The position numbers were made by a program, and so were the translations under genes. 6,665 nt of DNA from Methanocalculus sp. (lineage in GTDB: Archaea > Halobacteriota > Methanomicrobia > Methanomicrobiales > Methanocorpusculaceae): positions 1 through 6,665 of the forward strand of contig NZ_JAUSCG010000106.1 in NCBI RefSeq assembly GCF_030651615.1, written 5' to 3'. Every line of letters starts with the position of its first letter. Position 1 is the stretch's first letter. The notes under the pieces are model-generated. The model ran no database searches, was not told the origin of the DNA, and saw only the letters and a program-made list of their open reading frames with translations. Positions 1-5,165 of the stretch are shown here, one piece after another.

Positions 1-411
1 GGCAAGGGTATCACCGATAATGGTATTTCTGATATGCCAGACATGAAGCGGTCCGTTTGGATTTGCACTTGTATGTTCGAGGAGAACCCGTTCATGTTTC
101 TTTGAGAGGGTCCCATATCCGGGTCTTCGCGCCTCTGCAACTGAACGGGCGAGATAATCGCCACCGAAGACGAAGTTAAGGTATGGCCCGACTGCCGATA
201 CGGTGATTCCTTCCATCTCAGGTCTTGCCCTGATCTCCAGCGCGAGCTCTGCTGCAATCAGTGCAGGTGCTTTCTTCTGTTTCTTTGCAAGTGCGAACGC
301 AACCGTGGATGCAATATCAGCATGGTCACCTCCATCGACAAGGAGAGCATCCTCCTCACCGGTGCATGATCTGAGCATGCGTTCAATCTGGTCTATTGTC
401 TCTGAAAACAT
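1..411 (-). CDS. argS: Arginyl-tRNA synthetase, N-terminal 137 residues (cut by window edge)
   Basis: Cytoplasmic class I aminoacyl-tRNA synthetase that charges tRNA-Arg with arginine using ATP. Only the first 137 codons are present; the gene continues beyond base 1. Translating the minus strand from the ATG at 411-409 gives an N-terminal domain (about residues 1-110) of the type that contacts the tRNA D-loop. The start of the catalytic Rossmann domain follows, with EHTSANPNGPLH at about 112-123 and IRNTIIGDTLA at 127-137, which is characteristic of ArgRS. The ATP-binding HIGH motif reads H123-V124-W125-H126, with Trp (codon TGG at 39-37) where Gly is expected. This is the one odd point. The ATG shares its A with the last base of the prf1 stop codon (TAATG), so translation is probably coupled to prf1. 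Family assignment is firm; whether the enzyme is active depends on the unusual motif being genuine. Confidence 0.93.
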   Translation of the reverse strand, partial: MFSETIDQIERMLRSCTGEEDALLVDGGDHADIASTVAFALAKKQKKAPALIAAELALEIRARPEMEGITVSAVGPYLNFVFGGDYLARSVAEARRPGYGTLSKKHERVLLEHTSANPNGPLHVWHIRNTIIGDTLA

Positions 412-1688
412 TATAATCCGGTCCGGTACCGCAGGATCGCGGCGATGCCGCCGAAGGCATTGAAGAGCATTGCACCCTCTTCAAAGTCATCCGAGATGAT
501 CTCGACTTTGGTGCTGCTCTGGTCGGCGAGATTTGTCATCTCTTCGATGATATCGGTCTCCTCTTCAAGGAGAAGCGGGGAGGTGCATTTTGGACAGCTG
601 CCAAAGTCGATATCTGATATCTTCTTCCCGGCTTCTGATCGAACAGTCCGCTCCTCAGAATATCCACAGGCACCGCATTGGATCTGAAGGCGGACTTCCC
701 GGAGTTTTGTTGAAAGGAGCAGGATATCAACAGCCCCCGCTTCAAGGTTCTTCCTGATGCTCGATTCACCATATGCGGCAACACCGTCATCCTTAGTCAG
801 TTCTTTGAAGAACCGGGACATGATCGCCTTCTCCCGCATCAGGTCGACACCTTTTAAGGCTTCACCTGCGGCATCAACAAGCTCGGAGAGGCCGCTCTCA
901 TTTGTATAGGCAACATCGAAGAGGCCAAGCACCTTCTTTCGTATCTCATGGTGCAGGTGATCTCCGGCTGCAAACTCCTCTTTTGTTGGTGTCGGCCCAC
1001 CGATGAGAAGACCTTTAAACCGCTCAAAGAAGTCCTTCTCAGCAAGGAAGGTCTCACTTGCACGTTCACCGATCTTCTTATAGAACTCATTGATCGCAAT
1101 CAGCCGGAGCCGCTCAAATCGTGCGGCAGACTGACCACCTTTACGCTGCTTGCCGGGAACAGTCGAGGTCGTCCCATTGATTGGTTCGATCCTGTTGCCA
1201 CGGAGGAACCCCCAGTATGCCTCACGGCGGTCGAGGACAAGGAGACCATAGACGAACTTCTCTTCAAGCATCTGCCTGAGCGGTTCAAGCTCGAAGTTCG
1301 AACTGCACCGATAGATGTATGTCTTCAACGGCTCGGGGGGCTCGATGACGATCGTCTCGTGTACTGTCCTGTCCCCTCCGACGTTGACGGTCCCGGAGAA
1401 GACTGCCATTCCATTCTCCGGAGGATTTTTGTAGTTCTTCAAACGTGAGAGGATTGAGGATAGCGCACTCTGTACATTCGTCTTCGTCTGTTTGCTTTTA
1501 ATGTTCGCACACTGCCCAAACTCATCGCGGAGCTGTGCCGTCACATCGTATATCTGCTTATCCGGAGGAATATACAGGGAGATCAGCTCGGTTCCGCTCC
1601 CCTCTTTCTCCTGGAGCCGCTCGAGCATCTTCTTAAACTCGTATCGGCGGCGTGCCTCATCCTTCTCTGTCTGTACTGTTTCAGCCAT
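411..1688 (-). CDS. prf1: Archaeal peptide chain release factor aRF1
   Basis: Class I release factor that recognises all three stop codons in the ribosomal A site and triggers hydrolysis of peptidyl-tRNA. The length of 425 residues is normal for the family. Domain 1 (about 1-140) carries the stop-codon reading elements: GTELISLYIP near 32-41 (eRF1 GTS region), NIKS at 62-65 and YxCxxxF at Y126-C128-F132. Domain 2 has the catalytic GGQ at 184-186 in the usual basic context (KQRKGGQSAARFERLR). Domain 3 has a zinc-binding pattern with Cys 338, 341, 365 and 368. The ATG at 1688-1686 is supported by GGTGA at 1702-1698, 9 nt upstream. It lies 66 bp after the NUDIX gene and overlaps argS by one base, so it is probably cotranscribed with argS, perhaps from its own promoter. 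All functional motifs look intact. Confidence 0.98.
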   Translation of the reverse strand: MAETVQTEKDEARRRYEFKKMLERLQEKEGSGTELISLYIPPDKQIYDVTAQLRDEFGQCANIKSKQTKTNVQSALSSILSRLKNYKNPPENGMAVFSGTVNVGGDRTVHETIVIEPPEPLKTYIYRCSSNFELEPLRQMLEEKFVYGLLVLDRREAYWGFLRGNRIEPINGTTSTVPGKQRKGGQSAARFERLRLIAINEFYKKIGERASETFLAEKDFFERFKGLLIGGPTPTKEEFAAGDHLHHEIRKKVLGLFDVAYTNESGLSELVDAAGEALKGVDLMREKAIMSRFFKELTKDDGVAAYGESSIRKNLEAGAVDILLLSTKLREVRLQIQCGACGYSEERTVRSEAGKKISDIDFGSCPKCTSPLLLEEETDIIEEMTNLADQSSTKVEIISDDFEEGAMLFNAFGGIAAILRYRTGL

Positions 1689-1734
1689 GGGCGTATGTCA
1701 CCGTAATTAAACCTTTTATTATTGTTCTTATGAT

Positions 1735-1744
1735 CCAATAAAAG
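1735..1744 (-). promoter_or_regulatory. Possible TATA element upstream of prf1
   Basis: The 66-bp gap before prf1 is AT-rich. On the minus strand CTTTTATTGG lies about 52 bp upstream of the prf1 ATG, which would place a transcription start near 1714 and leave room for the GGTGA ribosome binding site. The match to the archaeal TATA consensus is weak, and two other AT stretches (AATAATAAAA and TTTAATTA) lie closer to the start. The same T-rich bases could instead serve termination after the NUDIX gene. Confidence 0.27.
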
Positions 1745-1754
1745 TGATGATTCC

Positions 1755-2261
1755 TCAGGATCTCTCCTCTCTGCACCGAAAGAGGAGAGAGATCGTCTTG
1801 GCATCGATGATCCTTCCATCCTGTGCCATCGCTTCAGCCTCCTTTCGGGAGATTTTAACGACCTCAATCACCTCATCATCATCAGGATCATAGTCATCTG
1901 CCGGTGTGAGGTTGCGCGCTTCATAGAGGTGGAGCACCTCATCGGTATAGCCGGGTGAGGTCATGATGACACCCCGGGGGATGAGTTCTGCGGATCGCAT
2001 CCTGACCTCCTCGATCAGTTCCCTCGAAGCGGTCTCTTCCGGGCCCTCACCCGGCTCCATCGTTCCGGCAGGTGCTTCGTAGATATAACCTCCAATTGCC
2101 GGACGGAACTGCCGGATCAGGTAGCAGTCATCCCCATCACAGGGGAGCATGGCAACAGCACCCCCCGGATGAACGATGATCGTCTCCTTCCTCCTGCCAT
2201 TGGGGAGATCAATCGTTCGCAGTTCGATGAAGAGCCGTTTACCCTGATAGATGATCGTCAA
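1755..2261 (-). CDS. NUDIX hydrolase, ADP-ribose pyrophosphatase-like
   Basis: Predicted soluble hydrolase of nucleoside diphosphates linked to another moiety. The 168 residues carry a NUDIX box at 66-88: G66, E72, R80-E81-L82 and E84-E85, the last supplying metal ligands. It is preceded by YEAPAG, as in ADP-ribose pyrophosphatases. A proline (P103, in TSPGYTDEVLHLYEA) lies 15 residues after the box, a position associated with ADP-ribose specificity in the family. The glycine near the end of the consensus box is replaced by R87. The start is TTG at 2261-2259, giving MTIIYQGKRL, typical of the family N-terminus. It is supported by GGAG at 2271-2268 with a 6-nt spacer, inside the end of queC. 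The start overlaps the queC stop as TTGA, implying translational coupling to the preQ0 genes. True substrate is unknown: ADP-ribose is the best guess, and another nucleotide metabolite tied to the operon is possible. Confidence 0.9.
   Translation of the reverse strand: MTIIYQGKRLFIELRTIDLPNGRRKETIIVHPGGAVAMLPCDGDDCYLIRQFRPAIGGYIYEAPAGTMEPGEGPEETASRELIEEVRMRSAELIPRGVIMTSPGYTDEVLHLYEARNLTPADDYDPDDDEVIEVVKISRKEAEAMAQDGRIIDAKTISLLFRCREERS
1761..1790 (-). repeat. Perfect 10-bp inverted repeat (stem-loop) at the 3' end of the NUDIX gene
   Basis: Bases 1761-1770 (TCTCTCCTCT) are the exact reverse complement of 1781-1790 (AGAGGAGAGA), separated by a 10-nt loop. Outside the stem, GA at 1759-1760 can pair with TC at 1793-1794 if two bases bulge. 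The stem lies in the last codons of the NUDIX gene, ending 4 nt before its TGA. In the transcript it is followed about 16 nt later by a CUUUUAUU stretch. It may be a terminator or 3'-end element, or act on mRNA decay. It could also be a chance product of a purine-rich coding end (REERS). Confidence 0.5.
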
Positions 2262-2929
2262 ATCAGACTCCGGTACCGGATCGGGTCATCTCTACCGACA
2301 GTTCGGAATGCCTCAAGGCGATAGTGACAGGATGAACAGGTGCCGCATGCGAGATCATCCTCCTGATAACAGGACCATGTCTCTTCATAGGGAACAGAGA
2401 GGGCAAAACCCTCCTTCAGGATCTCTGTCTTGTTCATCCTGACAAACGGTGCCATCAGCGTAATCGGTTTCTCTGACATTGTGCCGAGATCAACGACCTG
2501 CTGGAACGCATCAATGAACTCGGGCCTGCAGTCCGGGTACCCGATATAATCCCCGGCCTGAACGCCGATGAAGATCGCATCTGCCCCGCGTGCCTCACAG
2601 AAACTGGTTGCAATCGCGAGGAGGTTCGCATTCCGAAACGGCACATAGGTGTTTGGCCGTTCGTGAGAAGATTCATCAAACCCTTCCACTGCAATCTCCG
2701 GATCGGTGAGGCTGCTTGCACCAAACATCCTGAAGTAATCAAGAGAGATGACAACAGGAGGTTCTGCACCGAGGAGTCTGCTGATCTTCTCCGCGCACCT
2801 GAGTTCTTTTGACTCGGTTCTCTGACCATAGGTGATATGGAGAGGGAGGATATCATACCCCATATTCTTCGCATAATACGCGAGAGTGGCTGAGTCCATC
2901 CCACCTGATAGGAGACATACTGCTTTCAT
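2258..2929 (-). CDS. queC: 7-cyano-7-deazaguanine (preQ0) synthase QueC
   Basis: ATP-dependent enzyme that converts 7-carboxy-7-deazaguanine and ammonia to preQ0, the last step before tRNA insertion for archaeosine. The length of 223 residues is normal for a stand-alone QueC with no fused glutaminase domain. The PP-loop ATP-binding motif SGGMDS is at 8-13. YVPFRN at 95-100 and the YPDCRPEF segment at 131-138 are family hallmarks. Four cysteines near the C-terminus (C187, C195, C198, C201) form the expected zinc site. It starts 4 nt after the queE stop, with GGTG 10 nt upstream of the ATG, and its TGA overlaps the NUDIX TTG. It lies last in the queD-queE-queC order, matching the pathway. The preQ0 is presumably used by an archaeal tRNA-guanine transglycosylase encoded elsewhere. 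Confidence 0.97.
   Translation of the reverse strand: MKAVCLLSGGMDSATLAYYAKNMGYDILPLHITYGQRTESKELRCAEKISRLLGAEPPVVISLDYFRMFGASSLTDPEIAVEGFDESSHERPNTYVPFRNANLLAIATSFCEARGADAIFIGVQAGDYIGYPDCRPEFIDAFQQVVDLGTMSEKPITLMAPFVRMNKTEILKEGFALSVPYEETWSCYQEDDLACGTCSSCHYRLEAFRTVGRDDPIRYRSLI
2268..2271 (-). promoter_or_regulatory. Ribosome binding site supporting the TTG start of the NUDIX gene
   Basis: GGAG on the minus strand, within the last codons of queC, lies 6 nt before the TTG at 2261-2259. It supports the non-ATG start and hence the 4-nt overlap with queC. Confidence 0.6.
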
Positions 2930-2933
2930 GGTT

Positions 2934-3548
2934 TTACTGCACCCCGATTTGTTTGTGGAGCTGCATCTGAAGCCTTATTGGGTGATCCCAGGTGATTAAC
3001 GCCCTTGCAATTGCAGAGTAATCCGAGCCAAAGACCGGAGAGATGAAGATCTCACCGGCAATTCTGTGGGATCGGATCTGTTCATCTGCATAGGTGAGAT
3101 CGGTTTCGTCTGCAACAACGAACTTGACAGTGTCATTCTGCCGGAGATCTGCAAGGAGTGAGAGATCGCTCCTCTCACCGGATGAAGGGCATTTCACATC
3201 CATGCAGACGGATGCATACGGAAGAACCTGAGTGAACGGAATAGTTCCGTTCGTCTCGATCTCTATACGATAGTCCTCCCCGGAGAGGGTTTGTAAAACA
3301 GGGAGAAGTTCATCCATATGGAGAAGTGGTTCACCCCCGGTAACACAGAGGTACCTGACACCACTCGAACGAATCCCGGCGATGATCTGTTCTGTTGAGA
3401 TTTCATCACCTGCATCATCATTCTGCGCATCCGGCGTATCACACCATCGACAGGCAAGGTTGCACCCTGCCAGACGGAGGAAAGTACAGCGCGCCCCCTG
3501 ATGTTTTCCTTCACCCTGGAAACTGGTGAAGATCTCAACAACCCTCAT
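2934..3548 (-). CDS. queE: 7-carboxy-7-deazaguanine synthase QueE (radical SAM)
   Basis: Radical SAM enzyme that contracts the ring of 6-carboxy-5,6,7,8-tetrahydropterin to 7-carboxy-7-deazaguanine. In the 204-residue form chosen here, the 4Fe-4S ligands are C29-x3-C33-x2-C36 (GCNLACRWCDTP). TGGEPL at 70-75 is the SAM-contacting GGE segment and ETNGT is at 98-102. FTSFQGEG near the N-terminus is typical of QueE. I chose the ATG at 3548-3546 because it gives the usual MRVVEIF beginning and leaves one base after the queD stop. An in-frame ATG at 3569 would add 7 residues, overlap queD by 20 bp and lacks a ribosome binding site. A partial site (AGAGGT) lies upstream of the chosen ATG at somewhat long spacing. 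The stop is 4 nt before queC. The identification is secure; the start is fairly secure. Confidence 0.95.
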   Translation of the reverse strand: MRVVEIFTSFQGEGKHQGARCTFLRLAGCNLACRWCDTPDAQNDDAGDEISTEQIIAGIRSSGVRYLCVTGGEPLLHMDELLPVLQTLSGEDYRIEIETNGTIPFTQVLPYASVCMDVKCPSSGERSDLSLLADLRQNDTVKFVVADETDLTYADEQIRSHRIAGEIFISPVFGSDYSAIARALITWDHPIRLQMQLHKQIGVQ

Positions 3549-3549
3549 C

Positions 3550-3966
3550 TCAGCGCTCGACCTCTGCATAACAGGTGGCGGCTTCCCAGACCCTCACCCT
3601 CGTGACACAGCATTGAAGCCCCATATCGCGGCAGGCGCCATCGATATCATCTGCAATCCTGACTGCAAGGAGTTCGCTTGTCGGATCACCCTTTGTGGTG
3701 ATGACATCCTGAAACCGAGAGAGGCATTCAACCATCGGATCGTCCTCATTGAGGATCACCTGATGATCATAGATCTCAACGAGTTTTTTTATGCAATTAT
3801 AGTCAATGAGGATCTGCGTCTTTTGGTCCACAGCTCCTTCGAGCCATACCTCGGTGCGCCACCGGTGGCCATGCAGACGGGCGCACTTTCCATCATAATG
3901 GAGAAGCCGATGACTTGCATCGAAGAAGACCTCCTTGTAGATGCGGACGGACATGTGGTTATCCAT
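3550..3966 (-). CDS. queD: 6-carboxy-5,6,7,8-tetrahydropterin synthase QueD
   Basis: Enzyme of the 6-pyruvoyl-tetrahydropterin synthase fold that converts 7,8-dihydroneopterin triphosphate to 6-carboxy-tetrahydropterin, the first committed step to preQ0. In the 138-residue form the zinc ligands are H19 (FDASHRL) and H32/H34 (LHGHRW). The nucleophile is C28 in the C-x3-HGH arrangement typical of QueD. D67-H68 and E128 (VWEA) fit the rest of the active site. PTSELLA at 95-101 replaces the commoner PTSEN form. The start is uncertain: ATG at 3966 has no ribosome binding site, and an in-frame ATG at 3954 gives MSVRIYKE, closer to usual QueD N-termini. Both fit a leaderless or nearly leaderless transcript from the AT-rich elements upstream. 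It is the first gene of the que operon and diverges from rps12. Confidence 0.95.
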   Translation of the reverse strand: MDNHMSVRIYKEVFFDASHRLLHYDGKCARLHGHRWRTEVWLEGAVDQKTQILIDYNCIKKLVEIYDHQVILNEDDPMVECLSRFQDVITTKGDPTSELLAVRIADDIDGACRDMGLQCCVTRVRVWEAATCYAEVER

Positions 3967-3978
3967 TGGAGGAGAAAA

Positions 3979-3997
3979 CGTATAAGGTTATTATTAG
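3979..3997 (-). promoter_or_regulatory. Probable queD operon promoter (TATA/BRE region)
   Basis: On the minus strand two TATA-like elements lie side by side: TAATAATAAC (about 27 bp before the ATG at 3966) and CTTATACG (about 28 bp before the in-frame ATG at 3954). Each would start transcription at or next to one candidate ATG, and neither ATG has a Shine-Dalgarno site, so a leaderless message is likely. Which box is used cannot be decided by eye. Confidence 0.45.
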
Positions 3998-4029
3998 AGA
4001 CCACGCATGAATGTAGGAACGCGTGGTCT
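3998..4029. repeat. Perfect 9-bp inverted repeat between divergent promoters, candidate operator
   Basis: AGACCACGC at 3998-4006 is the exact reverse complement of GCGTGGTCT at 4021-4029, with a 14-bp spacer. Half-site centres are 23 bp apart, about two helical turns. The dyad centre (4013.5) is about 31 bp from the nearer queD TATA candidate and about 28 bp from the rps12 TATA box. Position and symmetry suggest a binding site for a dimeric regulator acting on one or both promoters. A role as an RNA stem-loop is less likely because neither predicted transcript includes it. Confidence 0.55.
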
Positions 4030-4037
4030 GCGGATAG

Positions 4038-4045
4038 TATATAAA
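4038..4045 (+). promoter_or_regulatory. TATA box of the rps12-rps7-fusA operon
   Basis: TATATAAA is the best archaeal TATA match in the spacer. A start site about 26 bp downstream of its centre would fall near 4067, giving a leader of roughly 50 nt before the rps12 ATG. Confidence 0.6.
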
Positions 4046-4063
4046 ACACTTCCGCGCAATATG

Positions 4064-4082
4064 TATTCCAGATTCTGGAGTA
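4064..4082 (+). other. Short hairpin at the 5' end of the predicted rps12 leader
   Basis: TATTCCAG (4064-4071) and CTGGAGTA (4075-4082) can pair as an 8-bp stem (seven Watson-Crick pairs, one G-U) with a 3-nt loop. It lies where the transcript is predicted to begin, so the whole stem may not be transcribed. Possible roles are 5'-end stability or autogenous control of ribosomal protein synthesis. It could be chance. Confidence 0.35.
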
Positions 4083-4108
4083 TCCACCGGATCAAAAACC
4101 AGCATATA

Positions 4109-4113
4109 GAGGT
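4109..4113 (+). promoter_or_regulatory. Ribosome binding site of rps12
   Basis: GAGGT lies 6 nt upstream of the ATG at 4120. It complements the 3' end of archaeal 16S rRNA and supports this start over the longer readings upstream. Confidence 0.65.
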
Positions 4114-4119
4114 TTATAC

Positions 4120-4548
4120 ATGGGACAGGGAAAATTTGCAGCAAGAAAACTTCAGCGCGACGCAAAAAAGTTCCGCTGGAGCGATTCGAGTTATGCACGC
4201 CGTGCACTTGAACTGAAACTGAAAGCCGATCCACTCAAGGGATCACCACAGGGTCGTGGGATCGTCCTTGAAAAGGTCGGTGTCGAGGCAAAACAGCCGA
4301 ACTCAGCTATCAGAAAGTGTGTCAGAGTACAGTTAATTAAAAATGGTCGTCAGGTGACTGCATTTGCAGTTGGCGACGGTGCGATCAACTTCATTGATGA
4401 GCACGACGAGGTCACAATTGAGGGCATCGGCGGTCGTATGGGCCGTTCAATGGGTGATATCCCGGGTGTCAGGTTCGTTGTGACCGCAGTGAACAACGTC
4501 TCACTCCATGAACTTGTTATGGGACGCAAGGAGAAGGCGCGCAGGTGA
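4120..4548 (+). CDS. rps12: 30S ribosomal protein uS12, archaeal type
   Basis: Small-subunit protein at the decoding centre, needed for accurate codon reading. The length of 142 residues is normal for the archaeal/eukaryotic form (S23-like), which has a longer N-terminus than bacterial S12. The basic MGQGKFAARKLQRDAKKFRW start is followed by the conserved loop KQPNSAIRKCVRV (58-70). A second conserved loop, GRSMGDIPGVRFVV, lies near 108-121; its D113 corresponds to the Asp modified in many bacteria. The C-terminus is basic. It is the first gene of the str operon here, with its own TATA box and ribosome binding site, and its TGA overlaps the rps7 GTG by 4 nt. Nothing is unusual in the protein. 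Confidence 0.98.
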   Translation: MGQGKFAARKLQRDAKKFRWSDSSYARRALELKLKADPLKGSPQGRGIVLEKVGVEAKQPNSAIRKCVRVQLIKNGRQVTAFAVGDGAINFIDEHDEVTIEGIGGRMGRSMGDIPGVRFVVTAVNNVSLHELVMGRKEKARR

Positions 4549-5144
4549 GTATCGTGACAGAAGAAGAACAGACCACCCAGAAAGCCATCCTCCTCTTTAA
4601 CAAGTGGGATCCATCAGAAGTTGTCATTAGAGACCCGGGTCTTGAACGCTACGTGACCATCAAATCCATGGCAGTCCCGCACAGCTGTGGAAGACTCACC
4701 CAGCAGCAGTTCACCAAATCCTCAATGGCAGTTGTTGAACGGCTGATCAACCGACTGATGCAGGTAGCGCATAACACAGGAAAGAAACAGCTCTGCACCA
4801 AGATCGTGATGGATGCATTCGATATCATTCACACCAAGACGAAGCAGAACCCCATTCAGGTTCTCGTTGATGCAGTCGCAAACGCCGGTCCCCGTGAAGA
4901 GACGGTTCGACTGAAGTATGGTGGTATCAACGTGCCAAAGTCAGTCGATACCGCCCCAATCCGAAGAGTAAACACCGCGATGAAGTACATCGCAACCGGT
5001 GTCTGGAGAGGTTCACACAAGACGAAGCGAACCGCATCCCAGGTCCTTGCCGACGAGCTTATTGCCGCTGCAAAAGGCGACTCCAAGTGTTTCTCTGTAG
5101 GAAAGAAAGAGGAAGTCGAGCGGATTGCAAAATCCGCCCGCTAA
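4545..5144 (+). CDS. rps7: 30S ribosomal protein uS7, archaeal type
   Basis: Primary binder of the 16S rRNA 3' major domain, which organises assembly of the small-subunit head and lies near the E-site tRNA. The 199 residues contain the archaeal signature YGGINVPKSVDTAPIRRVN at about 125-143, preceded by NAGPREETVRLK. A helical core and basic C-terminus follow. The start given is GTG at 4545, forming a GTGA overlap with rps12, with AAGGAG at 4528-4533 (11-nt spacer). An in-frame GTG at 4554 has GGTGA at 4544-4548 only 5 nt upstream and would give a 196-residue protein; it is nearly as plausible. In bacteria uS7 represses its own operon at the S12-S7 junction; whether that holds here is not known. 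Confidence 0.97.
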   Translation: MSIVTEEEQTTQKAILLFNKWDPSEVVIRDPGLERYVTIKSMAVPHSCGRLTQQQFTKSSMAVVERLINRLMQVAHNTGKKQLCTKIVMDAFDIIHTKTKQNPIQVLVDAVANAGPREETVRLKYGGINVPKSVDTAPIRRVNTAMKYIATGVWRGSHKTKRTASQVLADELIAAAKGDSKCFSVGKKEEVERIAKSAR

Positions 5145-5157
5145 TCCATACTTTTTT
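5120..5157 (+). other. GCAA-tetraloop hairpin and T6 tract at the rps7-fusA junction
   Basis: GCGGATT (5120-5126) and AATCCGC (5131-5137) form a perfect 7-bp stem closed by a GCAA (GNRA) tetraloop, within the last codons of rps7. The rps7 stop follows at 5142-5144, then T6 at 5152-5157, directly before the fusA ribosome binding site. U-rich tracts promote termination in archaea, so this may be a partial terminator or pause site tuning fusA output relative to the ribosomal proteins. It lacks the tight hairpin-to-T spacing of a bacterial terminator. Confidence 0.4.
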
Positions 5158-5162
5158 GGTGA
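5158..5162 (+). promoter_or_regulatory. Ribosome binding site of fusA
   Basis: GGTGA lies 3 nt upstream of the ATG at 5166. The spacing is short, but this is the only Shine-Dalgarno match in the 21-bp junction. Confidence 0.55.
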
Positions 5163-5165
5163 ACT

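Noticed and set aside
203..463. 86-codon plus-strand open frame at the left edge
   Set aside because: Antisense to argS and the end of prf1; Ser/Ala-rich translation without recognisable features.
948..1448. 166-codon open frame on the plus strand
   Set aside because: It lies wholly antisense to prf1, whose protein has every expected aRF1 motif; the translation resembles no family I know and is a codon-bias shadow.
2455..2904. 149-codon open frame on the minus strand inside queC
   Set aside because: Out-of-frame overlap with queC, which has complete PP-loop and zinc motifs; the sequence is low-complexity Ser/Arg-rich as expected for a shadow frame.
3546..3569. Longer queE start at 3569
   Set aside because: It adds seven residues not typical of QueE, overlaps queD by 20 bp and has no ribosome binding site; the ATG at 3548 gives the usual MRVVEIF start.
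3526..4044. 172-codon open frame on the plus strand across queD and the spacer
   Set aside because: It is antisense to queD, runs through the inverted repeat and ends inside the rps12 TATA region; no ribosome binding site or recognisable protein.
4113..4120. TTTATACA as a TATA box for rps12
   Set aside because: It touches the start codon and overlaps the ribosome binding site, so transcription would begin inside the gene; the TATATAAA at 4038 fits better.
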